From: Halanaerobiales bacterium
Lineage (GTDB): Bacteria > Bacillota > Halanaerobiia > Halanaerobiales > Halanaerobiaceae
NCBI GenBank assembly: GCA_016278485.1
Contig: JADQBT010000013.1
Span: 108,183-172,182, forward strand
DNA: 64,000 nt
Reading direction: 5' to 3'
Part shown: piece by piece, positions 9,569-18,445 of the stretch
How positions within the stretch are numbered: position 1 is the stretch's first letter
How the letters are laid out: every line of letters begins with the position of its first letter
Position numbers and translations under genes: made by a program
The notes under the pieces: model-generated
What the model was told of the DNA's origin: nothing
Databases searched by the model: none
The model's input: the letters and a program-made list of their open reading frames with translations, nothing else

Positions 9569-10432
9569 TTATTTTCTCAAACGACAGGCAATTTTTTCTC
9601 CTGTTGGTGTTACAGCAAGACCACCTTTACTGGTCTCTTTAAGACTAGCTGGTAAAGCATCACCGATCTCTGTCATAGCTAACACCACTTCATCTGGTGG
9701 AATTACACTCTTAATTCCGGCTAAGGCCATGGCCGCAGCTGTTAAACCGTGTGAAGCTGAAAATCCATTTCGTTTCACACAGGGTACTTCTACTAAACCA
9801 GCTACTGGATCACAGACTAAGCCAAGTAAGTTTTTCAGTGCCAGAGCAAAAGCGTGTACAACCATTTCTGGTGTGCCGCCATGTAATTCAACGGCCGCTC
9901 CTGCTGCCATAGCTGACCCAACACCACATTCTGCCTGACAGCCACCTGCTGCCCCGGCCAGAGTAGCCTTGCGGGAGACAACATAGCCTAATCCTGAGGC
10001 AGTAAAGAGACTCATCATCATCTCTTCATCACTTTTTCCTAACTGCTCTCCTGTTGCGACAACTACGGCTGGTACAATACCACTTGATCCAGCGGTAGGA
10101 CCAGCTACTATTTTTCCCATACCCGCATTGACTTCTGCAACAGCTAAAGCATCTGTGACAGCCTGTAAATAAAGTAATCCTGGTCGACCTGCTATATAAT
10201 CTGACATCTTAGCAGCTTCTTCCCCAACAAGTCCACCCGCTGACTCAATTTTTTTCTCTCGACCCGCTTTAATCGATTTTTGCATAACCTTTAAATTTTC
10301 TAACATCCGTGCCTTGACATCTGCTTCAGAAAGCTCACTCTCTTCTGCCTCTACTTTTAGCACTATTTCAGCAATTGTTGTTTCTTCAGCCAGGGCCAGT
10401 TCCAGCAATTCCTGTATTGAATTATATTCCAT
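9569..10432 (-). CDS. sdaAA: L-serine dehydratase, iron-sulfur dependent, alpha subunit
   Basis: 287 residues, usual for the alpha subunit of the two-subunit [4Fe-4S] L-serine dehydratase that converts L-serine to pyruvate and ammonia. The cluster-binding cysteines typical of the family are visible in 'GGCQAECGVGSAMAAGAA' and 'CDPVAGLVEVPC'. The substrate-loop sequences 'AGPTAGSSGIVPAV' and 'GFSASHGLTAAAMA' also fit. The ATG at 10432 follows AGGAG. It lies 39 bases after sdaAB, as in Bacillus and clostridia, and the terminator at 9478-9533 ends the unit. Confidence 0.93.
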   Translation of the reverse strand: MEYNSIQELLELALAEETTIAEIVLKVEAEESELSEADVKARMLENLKVMQKSIKAGREKKIESAGGLVGEEAAKMSDYIAGRPGLLYLQAVTDALAVAEVNAGMGKIVAGPTAGSSGIVPAVVVATGEQLGKSDEEMMMSLFTASGLGYVVSRKATLAGAAGGCQAECGVGSAMAAGAAVELHGGTPEMVVHAFALALKNLLGLVCDPVAGLVEVPCVKRNGFSASHGLTAAAMALAGIKSVIPPDEVVLAMTEIGDALPASLKETSKGGLAVTPTGEKIACRLRK

Positions 10433-10471
10433 AAATATACCACTCCTGTCTTACTCAAATCCGACTTAAAA

Positions 10472-11128
10472 CTATAAGGGGGGTAAATAGCGTACCTGTT
10501 TAATATCATCCATATTTTCTAAGTAGTTAATAAGATATTTATTTGGTTTATGATCAAGCTCAATAATACAGGATCCCTGATCACCTTTTTTATTTCGGAG
10601 AACCTGCATATAAGCAATATTTAAACGATAATTACCCAGCACTGATGTGATAATCCCCACCTCGCCCGGACGATCTTTATGTAATATCCAGAGGGTTGGT
10701 AGCTGACCTATCATCCTGACCTTTGTATTATCTATTCTGGTAATAACTATACTACCACCGCCAACAGATGAACCCGTAACCGAAAGACTATTATCTTTAG
10801 ATTTCAGTTCAATCATCAATGTGTTAGGATGTACATTACGCAAATTAACGGTATGAAACTTAAACTTTAAGCCAAGCTCTTCTGCATTCTCTAATGAATT
10901 GCGAATCCTCACATCATCTGGCAGGTAGCCAAGTAGTCCACCGATTACCGCTCTATCTGTACCATGGCCCTGATATGTGTCAGCAAAGGAGCCATGAAAA
11001 TAGATATCTACCTCTTCTATTTCTCGTTGAAAAAGCAGGCGTGCCATCCGCCCCAACTTAGCAGCACCAGCTGTATGTGAACTTGAGGGCCCAATCATAA
11101 TCGGACCCATAACATCAAAAATACCCAT
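10472..11128 (-). CDS. sdaAB: L-serine dehydratase, iron-sulfur dependent, beta subunit
   Basis: About 218 residues. The N-terminal half carries the beta-subunit signature 'MGPIMIGPSSSHTAGA' near residue 9; the C-terminal part (about 140-218) is an ACT-like regulatory domain ('RPGEVGIITSVLGNYRLNIAYM'). It partners with SdaAA. Two adjacent ATGs are possible (11131 and 11128); the second has better spacing from AGAGGTGA, and the in-frame TTG at 11149 lacks a ribosome site. The gene follows ctpA by about 80 bases, a gap that holds a short tandem repeat. Confidence 0.92.
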   Translation of the reverse strand: MGIFDVMGPIMIGPSSSHTAGAAKLGRMARLLFQREIEEVDIYFHGSFADTYQGHGTDRAVIGGLLGYLPDDVRIRNSLENAEELGLKFKFHTVNLRNVHPNTLMIELKSKDNSLSVTGSSVGGGSIVITRIDNTKVRMIGQLPTLWILHKDRPGEVGIITSVLGNYRLNIAYMQVLRNKKGDQGSCIIELDHKPNKYLINYLENMDDIKQVRYLPPL

Positions 11129-11165
11129 CATTTCACCTCTTTTAAACAATCAGCTTTTTCTCTCT

Positions 11166-11216
11166 AGAGCAATTTACTCACCAGAGCAATTTACTCACCA
11201 GAGCAATTTACTCTCC
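11166..11216. repeat. 17-base tandem repeat, three copies, at the 3' end of ctpA
   Basis: The unit AGAGCAATTTACTCACC occurs at 11166-11182 and 11183-11199 exactly, and at 11200-11216 with one change (CTCTCC for CTCACC). The third copy contains the ctpA stop codon (11210-11208), so the array duplicates the gene's tail into the ctpA-sdaAB gap. It looks like recent slippage or tandem duplication. Confidence 0.9.
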
Positions 11217-12386
11217 AGCTGCCTTTTTACTTTGGAATTCTTCAACATAAATAAATGACTCCATTAATTCCAGCGCTTCTTGGAGTTGATTATCTTCGCC
11301 TGCTTCTGCCATTTCTGTATCAAGTTCAACCTTAATATCTGGTTTAATTCCTTTTTCATGAATATAATTTCCAGAAGGTGTATAATATCTTGCTGTTGTA
11401 AGACTAACAGCTGAACCATCCTGGAGAGGCACTACAGTCTGCACTACACCTTTACCGAAGCTTTTCATACCCAACAATTTGCCGCGCTGATGATCTTTAA
11501 TAGCACCTGCAACAATTTCTGATGCACTAGCACTTCCTTGATTAATCATCACAATTAAAGGCAGTTCAGTTACTGCTTTAATTTTGGGATTAACAGTCAA
11601 GATTCTTTCCTGACCCTCCCTATTTTTAACCGAAACAACTTTACCTTTTTCTACGAAATTACTGGTCACATTAACCGCTTCTACGAGTAAACCACCAGGA
11701 TTACTGCGCAAGTCCAAAATTAATCCTTTCGCACCTTTTGCTTCTAATTCGGCAATAGCTTTTTCTAATTTATAGCCAACATCATCTATAAACTGAGAAA
11801 TACTTAGATAACCAATCTTATCTTCCTTCATTTCCCATTCTACAATTGGAACTTCTATATCGGCCCTGATAATCATAACTTTAATTGGATCTTCTTCTTC
11901 TTTACGATCAATAGTTAATTCCACTTTTGTGCCTGGTTCGCCGCGCATTAATTCAACTGCTTTATTCTGCGACATATCAGCAGTTGGCTGACCTGAAATT
12001 TCTGATATAATATCGCCAGCTTTTAGACCAGCTCTCTCACCAGGTGTTCCTTTAATCGGAGATACAATGGTCAGTTTATTATCGCGCATGGTGATAACAA
12101 TACCAATCCCACCAAAATGACCTTCATATTCTTCTTGCATCTCTTGGTATTCTTCTTTATCCATATAATATGAATATGGATCTGCTTCATTTAACATCCC
12201 GTCAATAGCACCTTCAATTAGTTGATTATTATCCATATCCTCAACATAATAGTTCTTAATTAAATATAAAATGTCCTCAAAAGCATTTATTTTCGTATAA
12301 TCCTTTTGTTGGGCATGAACAGCCGGTACTGTTAACAAAATTACTAAAGTCAGAACAATTCCTACCTTTTTAAATCTTTCCCACAC
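11208..12386 (-). CDS. ctpA: Carboxy-terminal processing serine protease (S41 family, PDZ)
   Basis: About 392 residues. A signal peptide ('VLTLVILLTVPAVHA') is followed by a PDZ domain (about 85-170) and an S41 peptidase core. The catalytic serine is seen in 'NQGSASASEIVAGA' and the catalytic lysine in 'SFGKGVVQT', the Ser-Lys dyad of CtpA/CtpB proteases, which act outside the inner membrane. The start is either GTG 12386 (five bases after AGGTGG) or GTG 12395. It follows the FtsE/FtsX-like pair, an arrangement common in clostridia where FtsEX and a CtpA-type protease work on the cell wall. The usual EnvC/M23 hydrolase-activator gene is missing here. Confidence 0.9.
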   Translation of the reverse strand: MWERFKKVGIVLTLVILLTVPAVHAQQKDYTKINAFEDILYLIKNYYVEDMDNNQLIEGAIDGMLNEADPYSYYMDKEEYQEMQEEYEGHFGGIGIVITMRDNKLTIVSPIKGTPGERAGLKAGDIISEISGQPTADMSQNKAVELMRGEPGTKVELTIDRKEEEDPIKVMIIRADIEVPIVEWEMKEDKIGYLSISQFIDDVGYKLEKAIAELEAKGAKGLILDLRSNPGGLLVEAVNVTSNFVEKGKVVSVKNREGQERILTVNPKIKAVTELPLIVMINQGSASASEIVAGAIKDHQRGKLLGMKSFGKGVVQTVVPLQDGSAVSLTTARYYTPSGNYIHEKGIKPDIKVELDTEMAEAGEDNQLQEALELMESFIYVEEFQSKKAAGE

Positions 12387-12442
12387 ATTATCCACCTACT
12401 CCTCAAAATTATTTTCTATTCTTTATTATATAAAAACTTTGC

Positions 12443-13090
12443 TCAATAAGCCAGCTTTTCCTGCCTAATAATAAAAATTACCACTAAAGGAAGTATTGTT
12501 AAAGGTAGTAAAGTTGCTAGAGCGAGAAGGATTAGATAAAGTGTGATACAAAAACCGGAAAAGTTTAACAGTGATATATAAACTACTTTTTTTACCAAAA
12601 AACTGCGTAAAAAATAGTATAATATACCAATAGACAACCAGCTTACGCTTACGCCAGGTAGGCTTATAAATAAATTATGGGTTAATAGTGGTAGGTAGAT
12701 ACGTTTTTTTTCACCTAAATTTGAGGCAAGTTTTATTTCCTCTCGATAAGCTAGATAGATTGTCTTATAATAATAATAGTAATAAAAAGGTAGCAATAAA
12801 AATGGAAGCAAATAAATAATTTTAAAGATATCCTGCCAGCTAATTATTAAACTGGCAGCTGGCGATAAAGCACCTAAAACTGGAGCAGAGAGTCGATTCT
12901 GGTCCAGGAGTGATAATAGATGGCCTGAGTTGAAAAAGAAGATAAAGGCCATTCCAGAAAAGACTAATAAAGAAATTTGATAAAAAATCGTCTTCAAAAT
13001 TCTTTCTTTCTGCTGATTATTGATTCTAAGTGCTTCATCAATACAGAATTTTAATATATATTTATTTTGCGTCATCAATAGTAACCCCAT
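12443..13090 (-). CDS. FtsX-like integral membrane protein, short form
   Basis: 215 residues with an N-terminal helix near 33-50 and three further helices in the second half, the four-helix layout of FtsX. It overlaps the FtsE-like gene by 28 bases (or 13 if the ATG at 13075 is used) and precedes ctpA, which supports an FtsX role. Normal FtsX is about 300 residues, with a ~100-residue extracellular domain between helices 1 and 2. Here only about 40 residues separate them, and a cluster of six to seven tyrosines follows helix 2. I see no close FtsX motif, so the call rests on layout and context. Confidence 0.55.
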   Translation of the reverse strand: MGLLLMTQNKYILKFCIDEALRINNQQKERILKTIFYQISLLVFSGMAFIFFFNSGHLLSLLDQNRLSAPVLGALSPAASLIISWQDIFKIIYLLPFLLLPFYYYYYYKTIYLAYREEIKLASNLGEKKRIYLPLLTHNLFISLPGVSVSWLSIGILYYFLRSFLVKKVVYISLLNFSGFCITLYLILLALATLLPLTILPLVVIFIIRQEKLAY

Positions 13091-13700
13091 CAGTACTAAT
13101 ATTCATCTTTAATTTTTTCCCGGATTTATTTTTTATTAAGTCTTTTTTACTAGTAGTTAAGTGTAAAATTGAAATACCTCTTTCATTAATATCTTCTATT
13201 AAATGTTGTAATGAAAGCGTATTAACCTCATCAATATTTTCGAATGGATCTTCTAATAAAATAATTTCAGGCAAAAACATCATTGCTGCCGCCAAATTCG
13301 TCCTAATTTGCTGATGATAAGCTAGATTAACAAATTTTTCATCTTTGACACAACTTAAACCTGTTAAATCCATAATCACATCCAATAAAGGTTCAATTTT
13401 TTCGCGAGAATGACCCCGTAACCCAGCTAGAAAAAACAAATTCTCTTTGATAGAACGCTTGCTGACCATGTTAAAATTACGACAAACCAATCCGACACTT
13501 GTATCTAGAGAACGTATCAGTCCTCCATCTGGCTGAATTTCACCACAAATCAGCTGCTTTAAACCGTGTAAGGGGCTAAATTTATCAGCATAAATTGTAA
13601 GATAATCTTTTTGATAAAGATTAAAAGTGATATTTTTCATGGCCAGCTGATCGTTTATCTTTTTCTCTACTCGATCAAATAGCAACATGTTAGACCTCAT
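13062..13700 (-). CDS. FtsE-like ABC ATPase homologue with all nucleotide-binding motifs lost
   Basis: 212 residues that can be aligned to FtsE along their length, but no ATPase motif survives. The Walker A position reads ADKFSPLHG (38-46). The Q-loop region reads 'VGLVCRNFNMVS', with R for Q. The signature LSGGEQQR position is 'LAYHQQIR'. Walker B is 'IILLEDPFENID' (about 146-157), with Glu and Asp swapped. The switch histidine is replaced by threonine ('LHLTTSKK'). The frame is intact over 639 bases and has no stop, so it is probably a maintained pseudo-ATPase. An alternative start is ATG 13688. It sits ahead of an FtsX-like gene and ctpA. Confidence 0.6.
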   Translation of the reverse strand: MRSNMLLFDRVEKKINDQLAMKNITFNLYQKDYLTIYADKFSPLHGLKQLICGEIQPDGGLIRSLDTSVGLVCRNFNMVSKRSIKENLFFLAGLRGHSREKIEPLLDVIMDLTGLSCVKDEKFVNLAYHQQIRTNLAAAMMFLPEIILLEDPFENIDEVNTLSLQHLIEDINERGISILHLTTSKKDLIKNKSGKKLKMNISTDGVTIDDAK

Positions 13701-13763
13701 TTCTTTTTATATTTTGTAATGTACTATTATTATGGTTCAATCGCATTACTGATATAAAAAAAA

Positions 13764-13789
13764 CCACAGGTAATATAATCTACCTGTGG
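13764..13789 (-). terminator. Rho-independent terminator after yitT
   Basis: Perfect 9-base inverted repeat CCACAGGTA / TACCTGTGG with an 8-base loop. On the minus strand it is followed directly by eight T residues. It lies 14 bases after the stop of the YitT gene and ends the secA-to-yitT transcript. Confidence 0.9.
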
Positions 13790-13802
13790 CTGATTCTTCC
13801 TT

Positions 13803-14654
13803 TTAATTAATCTCGGCAAAACCTTCACCAAGAACTTCATGAATATTACTAATAATCACAAATGCATCTTGATCAATTTCGGCAACCATCTCTTTTAAAG
13901 TCGTTACTTCAGAGCGAGAGATAATACATAAGAGAACATCTCTCTTCTTTCCAGTATAACCACCTTCTGCCGGAAAAAGAGTCACTCCACGATTCAACTC
14001 ATTAATAATTCTTTGATTTATTTTTCGCGATTTATCAGAAATTATAAGCGCTTCTTTCTTAATATTAAGTCCTTCTTGTACAACATCAATTGTTTTCGAA
14101 GTTATAAAGATTGTAATCGAAGCATAAAGAGCTACCTCTAAATTAAATAAAATTCCCGCCAATAAGACAACTATACCATCCGCTAGCATCAAGCCTTGCC
14201 CAACACTAAGCCCAGTATAATTATTTAACAAACTAGCTATCATATCGGTCCCACCAGTAGTGCCACGGGCCTTAAAAACTAGTCCTAGCCCTAATCCAGC
14301 CAAGACACCACCGTAAATTGAAGCAAGCAAAAGATCTGTGGTAACATTGACAGCCATTGGTTCTAATAAATCTGTTATTAAAGATAAGGTTATAATTCCA
14401 TAAATCGTTCTTGCACCAAAAGAACGTCCGAGTACTTTAAGTCCCGCCAAAAAAAGTGGTATATTTAAAACCAACATGGTAATACCTATCGGAAAACCAG
14501 CTAGATAATAAATTACTGTCGCTAATCCACTTACCCCACCAGCAGCAATTTTATTAGGAACTAAAAAGTAATTTAATGCAACTGCAATCAGAAAAGACCC
14601 TACTGTAATCATTATGTAATCAAAAATAATACGACGTTTATTAATACTTATCAC
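13803..14654 (-). CDS. YitT family membrane protein (DUF161/DUF2179)
   Basis: 283 residues. The first ~200 form five to six membrane helices of the YitT/DUF161 type ('NYFLVPNKIAAGGVSGLATV', 'GTTGGTDMIASLL'); the last ~80 are a soluble DUF2179 domain ('GVTLFPAEGGYTGKKRDVL'). Function in the family is not settled. The start is odd: the GTG at 14654 is itself part of the GAGGTG ribosome site, and the codon correctly spaced from that site (14645) is ATT. It is the last gene of the secA operon, eight bases after tagA. Confidence 0.85.
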   Translation of the reverse strand: MISINKRRIIFDYIMITVGSFLIAVALNYFLVPNKIAAGGVSGLATVIYYLAGFPIGITMLVLNIPLFLAGLKVLGRSFGARTIYGIITLSLITDLLEPMAVNVTTDLLLASIYGGVLAGLGLGLVFKARGTTGGTDMIASLLNNYTGLSVGQGLMLADGIVVLLAGILFNLEVALYASITIFITSKTIDVVQEGLNIKKEALIISDKSRKINQRIINELNRGVTLFPAEGGYTGKKRDVLLCIISRSEVTTLKEMVAEIDQDAFVIISNIHEVLGEGFAEIN

Positions 14655-14661
14655 CTCAAAC

Positions 14662-15408
14662 TTATTTTCTTATTAGTTCCCGAAAAACAAGTAGCATAAA
14701 CTTTGGCAATGCTAACATCCGACCAAATCGACTTGGTTCCTGCAATAATCGGTAAAACCATTCTAAACCAATCCGCTGCATCCAATAAGGTGCTCGCTGC
14801 ACTTCACCCGCTAGAACATCAAAACTTCCTCCAACAGTCATTGCAGCTTTAACCTTTAATTTAGCTAAATTGCGATCGAGAAACTTTTCCTGTAATGGCA
14901 CTCCCATGCCAACTAATAATAAATCTGGTTTTAATACATTGATTTCTCTAATAATCTGCTCTTCTACTTCTTGGTCGAGATAGCCATGGTGAAATCCACA
15001 AATTCTTAGTCCTAGTAATTCTTCTTGCAGTCGTATAACTGCCTGATCGACTATACCCGGCTTTCCTCCGAGAAAATAACAACTGTTAGTTGTATTTGCA
15101 ATGGCTTTTAAAACTGCATACATCAAATCAAAACCAGCTACCCGCTCTGGGACTGGCTTAGCAAGTAGCCGAGCTGCAAGTACCACACCTGCTCCATCAG
15201 CTGTACTGAGATCGGCTTCATTTAAGATTCTCGCCAGTTGTTGATTCTCTTTAGCTCTAACAATCATCTCTGAATTAGGAGTTACAATTAAACGCTGATT
15301 TTGGCCCTCTTTCTTTTCTTCATTAATAAAATTTAGAATAGACTGACAGGCAAACTCTTTATCAATCCGATCAATTTTAACCCCAAGAATATCGACTAGC
15401 TTCCGCAT
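14662..15408 (-). CDS. tagA: WecG/TagA/CpsF family glycosyltransferase
   Basis: 248 residues, the usual size of this family, which adds N-acetylmannosamine or a related sugar to a lipid-linked acceptor in cell-surface polymer synthesis. Typical stretches are 'TPNSEMIVRAKEN', 'LSTADGAGVVLAARLL', 'LGGKPGIVDQA', 'LLLVGMGVPLQEKF' and 'GGSFDVLAGEVQRAP'. The ATG at 15408 follows GGAGGTGG and overlaps csaB by 13 bases, so the two are translationally linked. With csaB it suggests a surface polymer carrying pyruvylated sugar. The exact sugar is unknown. Confidence 0.85.
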   Translation of the reverse strand: MRKLVDILGVKIDRIDKEFACQSILNFINEEKKEGQNQRLIVTPNSEMIVRAKENQQLARILNEADLSTADGAGVVLAARLLAKPVPERVAGFDLMYAVLKAIANTTNSCYFLGGKPGIVDQAVIRLQEELLGLRICGFHHGYLDQEVEEQIIREINVLKPDLLLVGMGVPLQEKFLDRNLAKLKVKAAMTVGGSFDVLAGEVQRAPYWMQRIGLEWFYRLLQEPSRFGRMLALPKFMLLVFRELIRK

Positions 15409-16508
15409 AAATCAGCCACCTCCAGCACAGTTTTGGCAAATGAGTTAGCTTCTTTTTGATATGCAATTGGCAACTGATTAGTCTCTTTTCCACTAAGCCA
15501 CTCTGCCCTTAAATTGTCTAATAGATTATATATTAAATCCTGACTAACATCTTCTAACTGAGGTGGTTTAGCTAGACCTAAATCTGCAAAAAAGCTGTCA
15601 ATTTTAGGGTCATAACTCAAACCAGCAAAAGGAAGACCTGCTAACTTTGCAAAAATCAAGCTATGCAAACGTACTCCTAAAAATATGTCAAACTTTTGAA
15701 AAGAAGAAAGCACCTTTAGTGGGTCTCCAGTAAACTCTTGCAACTGATATTCTCCCTGCAAATAAGCGGCAAGTTTTCGTGAAATAAGCTCATCTTCTCC
15801 TTGATGCATTGCTAATAAAACATAACTACAAGCTGTTTCCTTCTGAAAAGCGTTTAAACCTGCAGCAAGCTCAGCTAAATATTCGACCTGCCAGGGCCGG
15901 ACCGCAATCCCACAGACTAATTTTTTTCTATCCTTATTTGGTTCAACTACATTTGACTCAACTGCAGGTTGAACCAAATCAGCCATTGGTTGAAGATAAT
16001 CTGCCAGATTAAAAACAGGATCAACAGTCTTAATAATATTATCACCAGGAATTCCTATTTCTTTTAATAATTCTTTTGATTTATTATCCCTAACACCTAA
16101 TAAAGTTATATTCTTTAATGTTAAAGCCGTTAAAATTTGACTAAATTTTCGTTTAAGTGGACCAACTCCCTGAGCATAGAAAACTACTTTTTTTCCTAAA
16201 AAACGGGCCAGCCAGATTAGCCCTAAATAATAGGGGACCGAAAAAGGTCCAGTTACATCCTGCAGTAGACTACCTCCACCACTAATAAAAAGATCTGTCT
16301 GCTTAATTTCCCGGTAGATAGCAAAAAAGTCAGTCCGCGCTACTGCTTTGAGATCATAACGTTCAGCTGTTACCTCTGGCTCAGCTGATAGAACGACTAG
16401 TGAAAGTTGGGGGTTTAACTTGCGCAAAGCAGAGATAATTCCAGCCAGTATCGCTTCATCACCTGTATTATCGAATCCATAATAACCTGAAATCACAACC
16501 TTTGCCAT
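15396..16508 (-). CDS. csaB: Polysaccharide pyruvyl transferase CsaB
   Basis: About 370 residues. The N-terminus 'VVISGYYGFDNTGDEAILAG' is the CsaB family signature. The later 'GVRLHSLIFAKLAGLPFAGLSYDPKID' is also characteristic. CsaB puts pyruvate ketals on a secondary cell-wall polymer, which anchors S-layer proteins with SLH domains. The ATG at 16508 is preferred (GTG 16520 is possible); the ATG lies one base past the upstream DUF5693 stop. Linkage to tagA and DUF5693 is the standard arrangement in clostridia. Confidence 0.9.
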   Translation of the reverse strand: MAKVVISGYYGFDNTGDEAILAGIISALRKLNPQLSLVVLSAEPEVTAERYDLKAVARTDFFAIYREIKQTDLFISGGGSLLQDVTGPFSVPYYLGLIWLARFLGKKVVFYAQGVGPLKRKFSQILTALTLKNITLLGVRDNKSKELLKEIGIPGDNIIKTVDPVFNLADYLQPMADLVQPAVESNVVEPNKDRKKLVCGIAVRPWQVEYLAELAAGLNAFQKETACSYVLLAMHQGEDELISRKLAAYLQGEYQLQEFTGDPLKVLSSFQKFDIFLGVRLHSLIFAKLAGLPFAGLSYDPKIDSFFADLGLAKPPQLEDVSQDLIYNLLDNLRAEWLSGKETNQLPIAYQKEANSFAKTVLEVADLCGS

Positions 16509-16509
16509 C

Positions 16510-18435
16510 TTACTGCTCACGTCCCGTACTTAAGCTTGGCAAAATGTATTTTACTAAGAATTGATAGCCAACTACCAGTACAAAACCAAGCAATAATCCT
16601 AACCAACTGCCATGGATAACACGTAATAATGAGATAAGCACCGGTGTATGTGCATGGGAAAAGGTATTAACAACTGTTACCTGGCCAATTCCAGCAAGTA
16701 ATAGGAGTGGAATATATAATATAGAACTACGAAATTTTTTTGGTATCCAAAGTGACAATAATAAAAAAGGATGGCCAATCAAAAATTCTTTAAAGCGTGG
16801 CCTCACATATAATATCTCCTCAAGCCAGCTCCGTAAAGTCAACTCCCAGGCTGGTACAGGTAGCAAAGGAAAATTACCTGTTCTCCCAATATAGATGATA
16901 CCTAGTAAACCGAGCAATCCGGCCAGCATAAGATGCTTATATTTTATCTCACTTTCCAGCCAGGTAAGCGACTGTTGCCAAATATTTTTACTACCATTAA
17001 CCCGAAAATAATGAAAAATTAACAATAAAAGTGGCAGTAAAAACGCTATTTTCACGCCTCTAAACTGATCAATATTTAAAATAAAACTACTATGGCTTAA
17101 AGCAGAAGCAACAAATAATCCACCTAACAGTGAGATGCCAATGACAATCAAAAAATTCTTTATTAGATCAATAATACCCGTTCTCTCTCTTGTCAATCCA
17201 GTCAAGACAGCTATTGTAGGAAATATTATTGCTGCAGCTAGAGCAGCAATCTGTCTTGTCAAAATATATTTACCCAACATTAATAAAACAACTGCTCCTA
17301 CCAAAGCAGGTAATGCTAACCAGATTGTCCAACGAGAATAAGCAAAATCACTTAAATAATTTACTAATAAAATACCACCAGCTATAATCCCAATAATGGT
17401 GATTAATAAAATCAAGTTAGAGCCAGCAAATACGGAAAATGGTTCTGCTTTAGCAACCGAAAATCCTTCTGCTAACAAACTTTTCTTTAGGCTTTTTAAA
17501 AATTGCTGATTAATAGCTCCTAAATTTCCATCATTACTAGTAAGATCAGGTTTTAAATATAAAACTCTGACATTTCTCTCCCTAACTGCTCGTAAATAAC
17601 GATCTACAATCTTTTTCTCTGCATGCTGATTCATCTCTTTTTGTTGCAGACTATGAACTCTCACCAAATTATAATCTAATAATTTGGCTAGTTTTTCACT
17701 GCCTGCTTGAAAGGCAATAAAAGGCTCTATCTGGCCCAAAATTATCCCATTTTCCTGTAAAATTTCTGCCGTCTTATCAATTTGCGTGGGATAACCTGTA
17801 ATTTCATCTCCATCAAAAATAATCAGTTCAGTCGCTAAATCACTGCTTAAATCTCGTAATAACATTAATGAATCAGGGTGATTAGCACTACGTGGCACAA
17901 CTTCCAATCCTGCCTTTATTAAATCTGCAATTGATTTTTCTGAAAAACCAAACGGTATCTTTAAAAGTGCCTCATGCCAGCGCGGAAAATATAGGTAAAC
18001 ATTACCGTTTCTTTCAGTAATTTCAGCCTGATATTTTTCTTCTAATAATGGCTTAATCTTGGTGAATTTAGCTTTTAATACCTGGTCTGCTGTCATAAAA
18101 AGCGCGCCATTTCCGGAGATTAATTGCGAACCAGTACTAATCCTTGCTCCTAATTGATCTAGCAAAGACAACATGGCAGGTTCTATTTTTAACAGACGAC
18201 CTGTCTCTAATAAATCCTGCAAGGTTTGCTCATAGACTGCCACTGAGCTAACACCATTTTGCTTTAAATCAGTTAATTTAAAATCAGGAGCAATCGCCAT
18301 TAATTTGTCTAGTCCTTTTCCATCATAGACCAGTTCTACCTCATTATTTTGTCCCACAATCTGATTTCTCTCTATTAGAGTATAACTAGCAAAAATAACT
18401 GAAATAATGATTATACTGAACAATAACTTTTTCAT
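16510..18435 (-). CDS. DUF5693 family polytopic membrane protein
   Basis: About 641 residues. An N-terminal anchor is followed by a ~300-residue extracytoplasmic region (about 30-330) and about eight to nine membrane helices (about 335-630). The size, layout and position just before csaB match the DUF5693 family, whose members lie with csaB and are thought to take part in surface-polymer export or assembly. Direct evidence for that role is lacking. The gene is 8 bases after prfB; its stop nearly touches the csaB start. The start is ATG 18435, with a distant AAGGG ribosome site. Confidence 0.8.
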   Translation of the reverse strand: MKKLLFSIIIISVIFASYTLIERNQIVGQNNEVELVYDGKGLDKLMAIAPDFKLTDLKQNGVSSVAVYEQTLQDLLETGRLLKIEPAMLSLLDQLGARISTGSQLISGNGALFMTADQVLKAKFTKIKPLLEEKYQAEITERNGNVYLYFPRWHEALLKIPFGFSEKSIADLIKAGLEVVPRSANHPDSLMLLRDLSSDLATELIIFDGDEITGYPTQIDKTAEILQENGIILGQIEPFIAFQAGSEKLAKLLDYNLVRVHSLQQKEMNQHAEKKIVDRYLRAVRERNVRVLYLKPDLTSNDGNLGAINQQFLKSLKKSLLAEGFSVAKAEPFSVFAGSNLILLITIIGIIAGGILLVNYLSDFAYSRWTIWLALPALVGAVVLLMLGKYILTRQIAALAAAIIFPTIAVLTGLTRERTGIIDLIKNFLIVIGISLLGGLFVASALSHSSFILNIDQFRGVKIAFLLPLLLLIFHYFRVNGSKNIWQQSLTWLESEIKYKHLMLAGLLGLLGIIYIGRTGNFPLLPVPAWELTLRSWLEEILYVRPRFKEFLIGHPFLLLSLWIPKKFRSSILYIPLLLLAGIGQVTVVNTFSHAHTPVLISLLRVIHGSWLGLLLGFVLVVGYQFLVKYILPSLSTGREQ

Positions 18436-18445
18436 CAAAGTTCAA

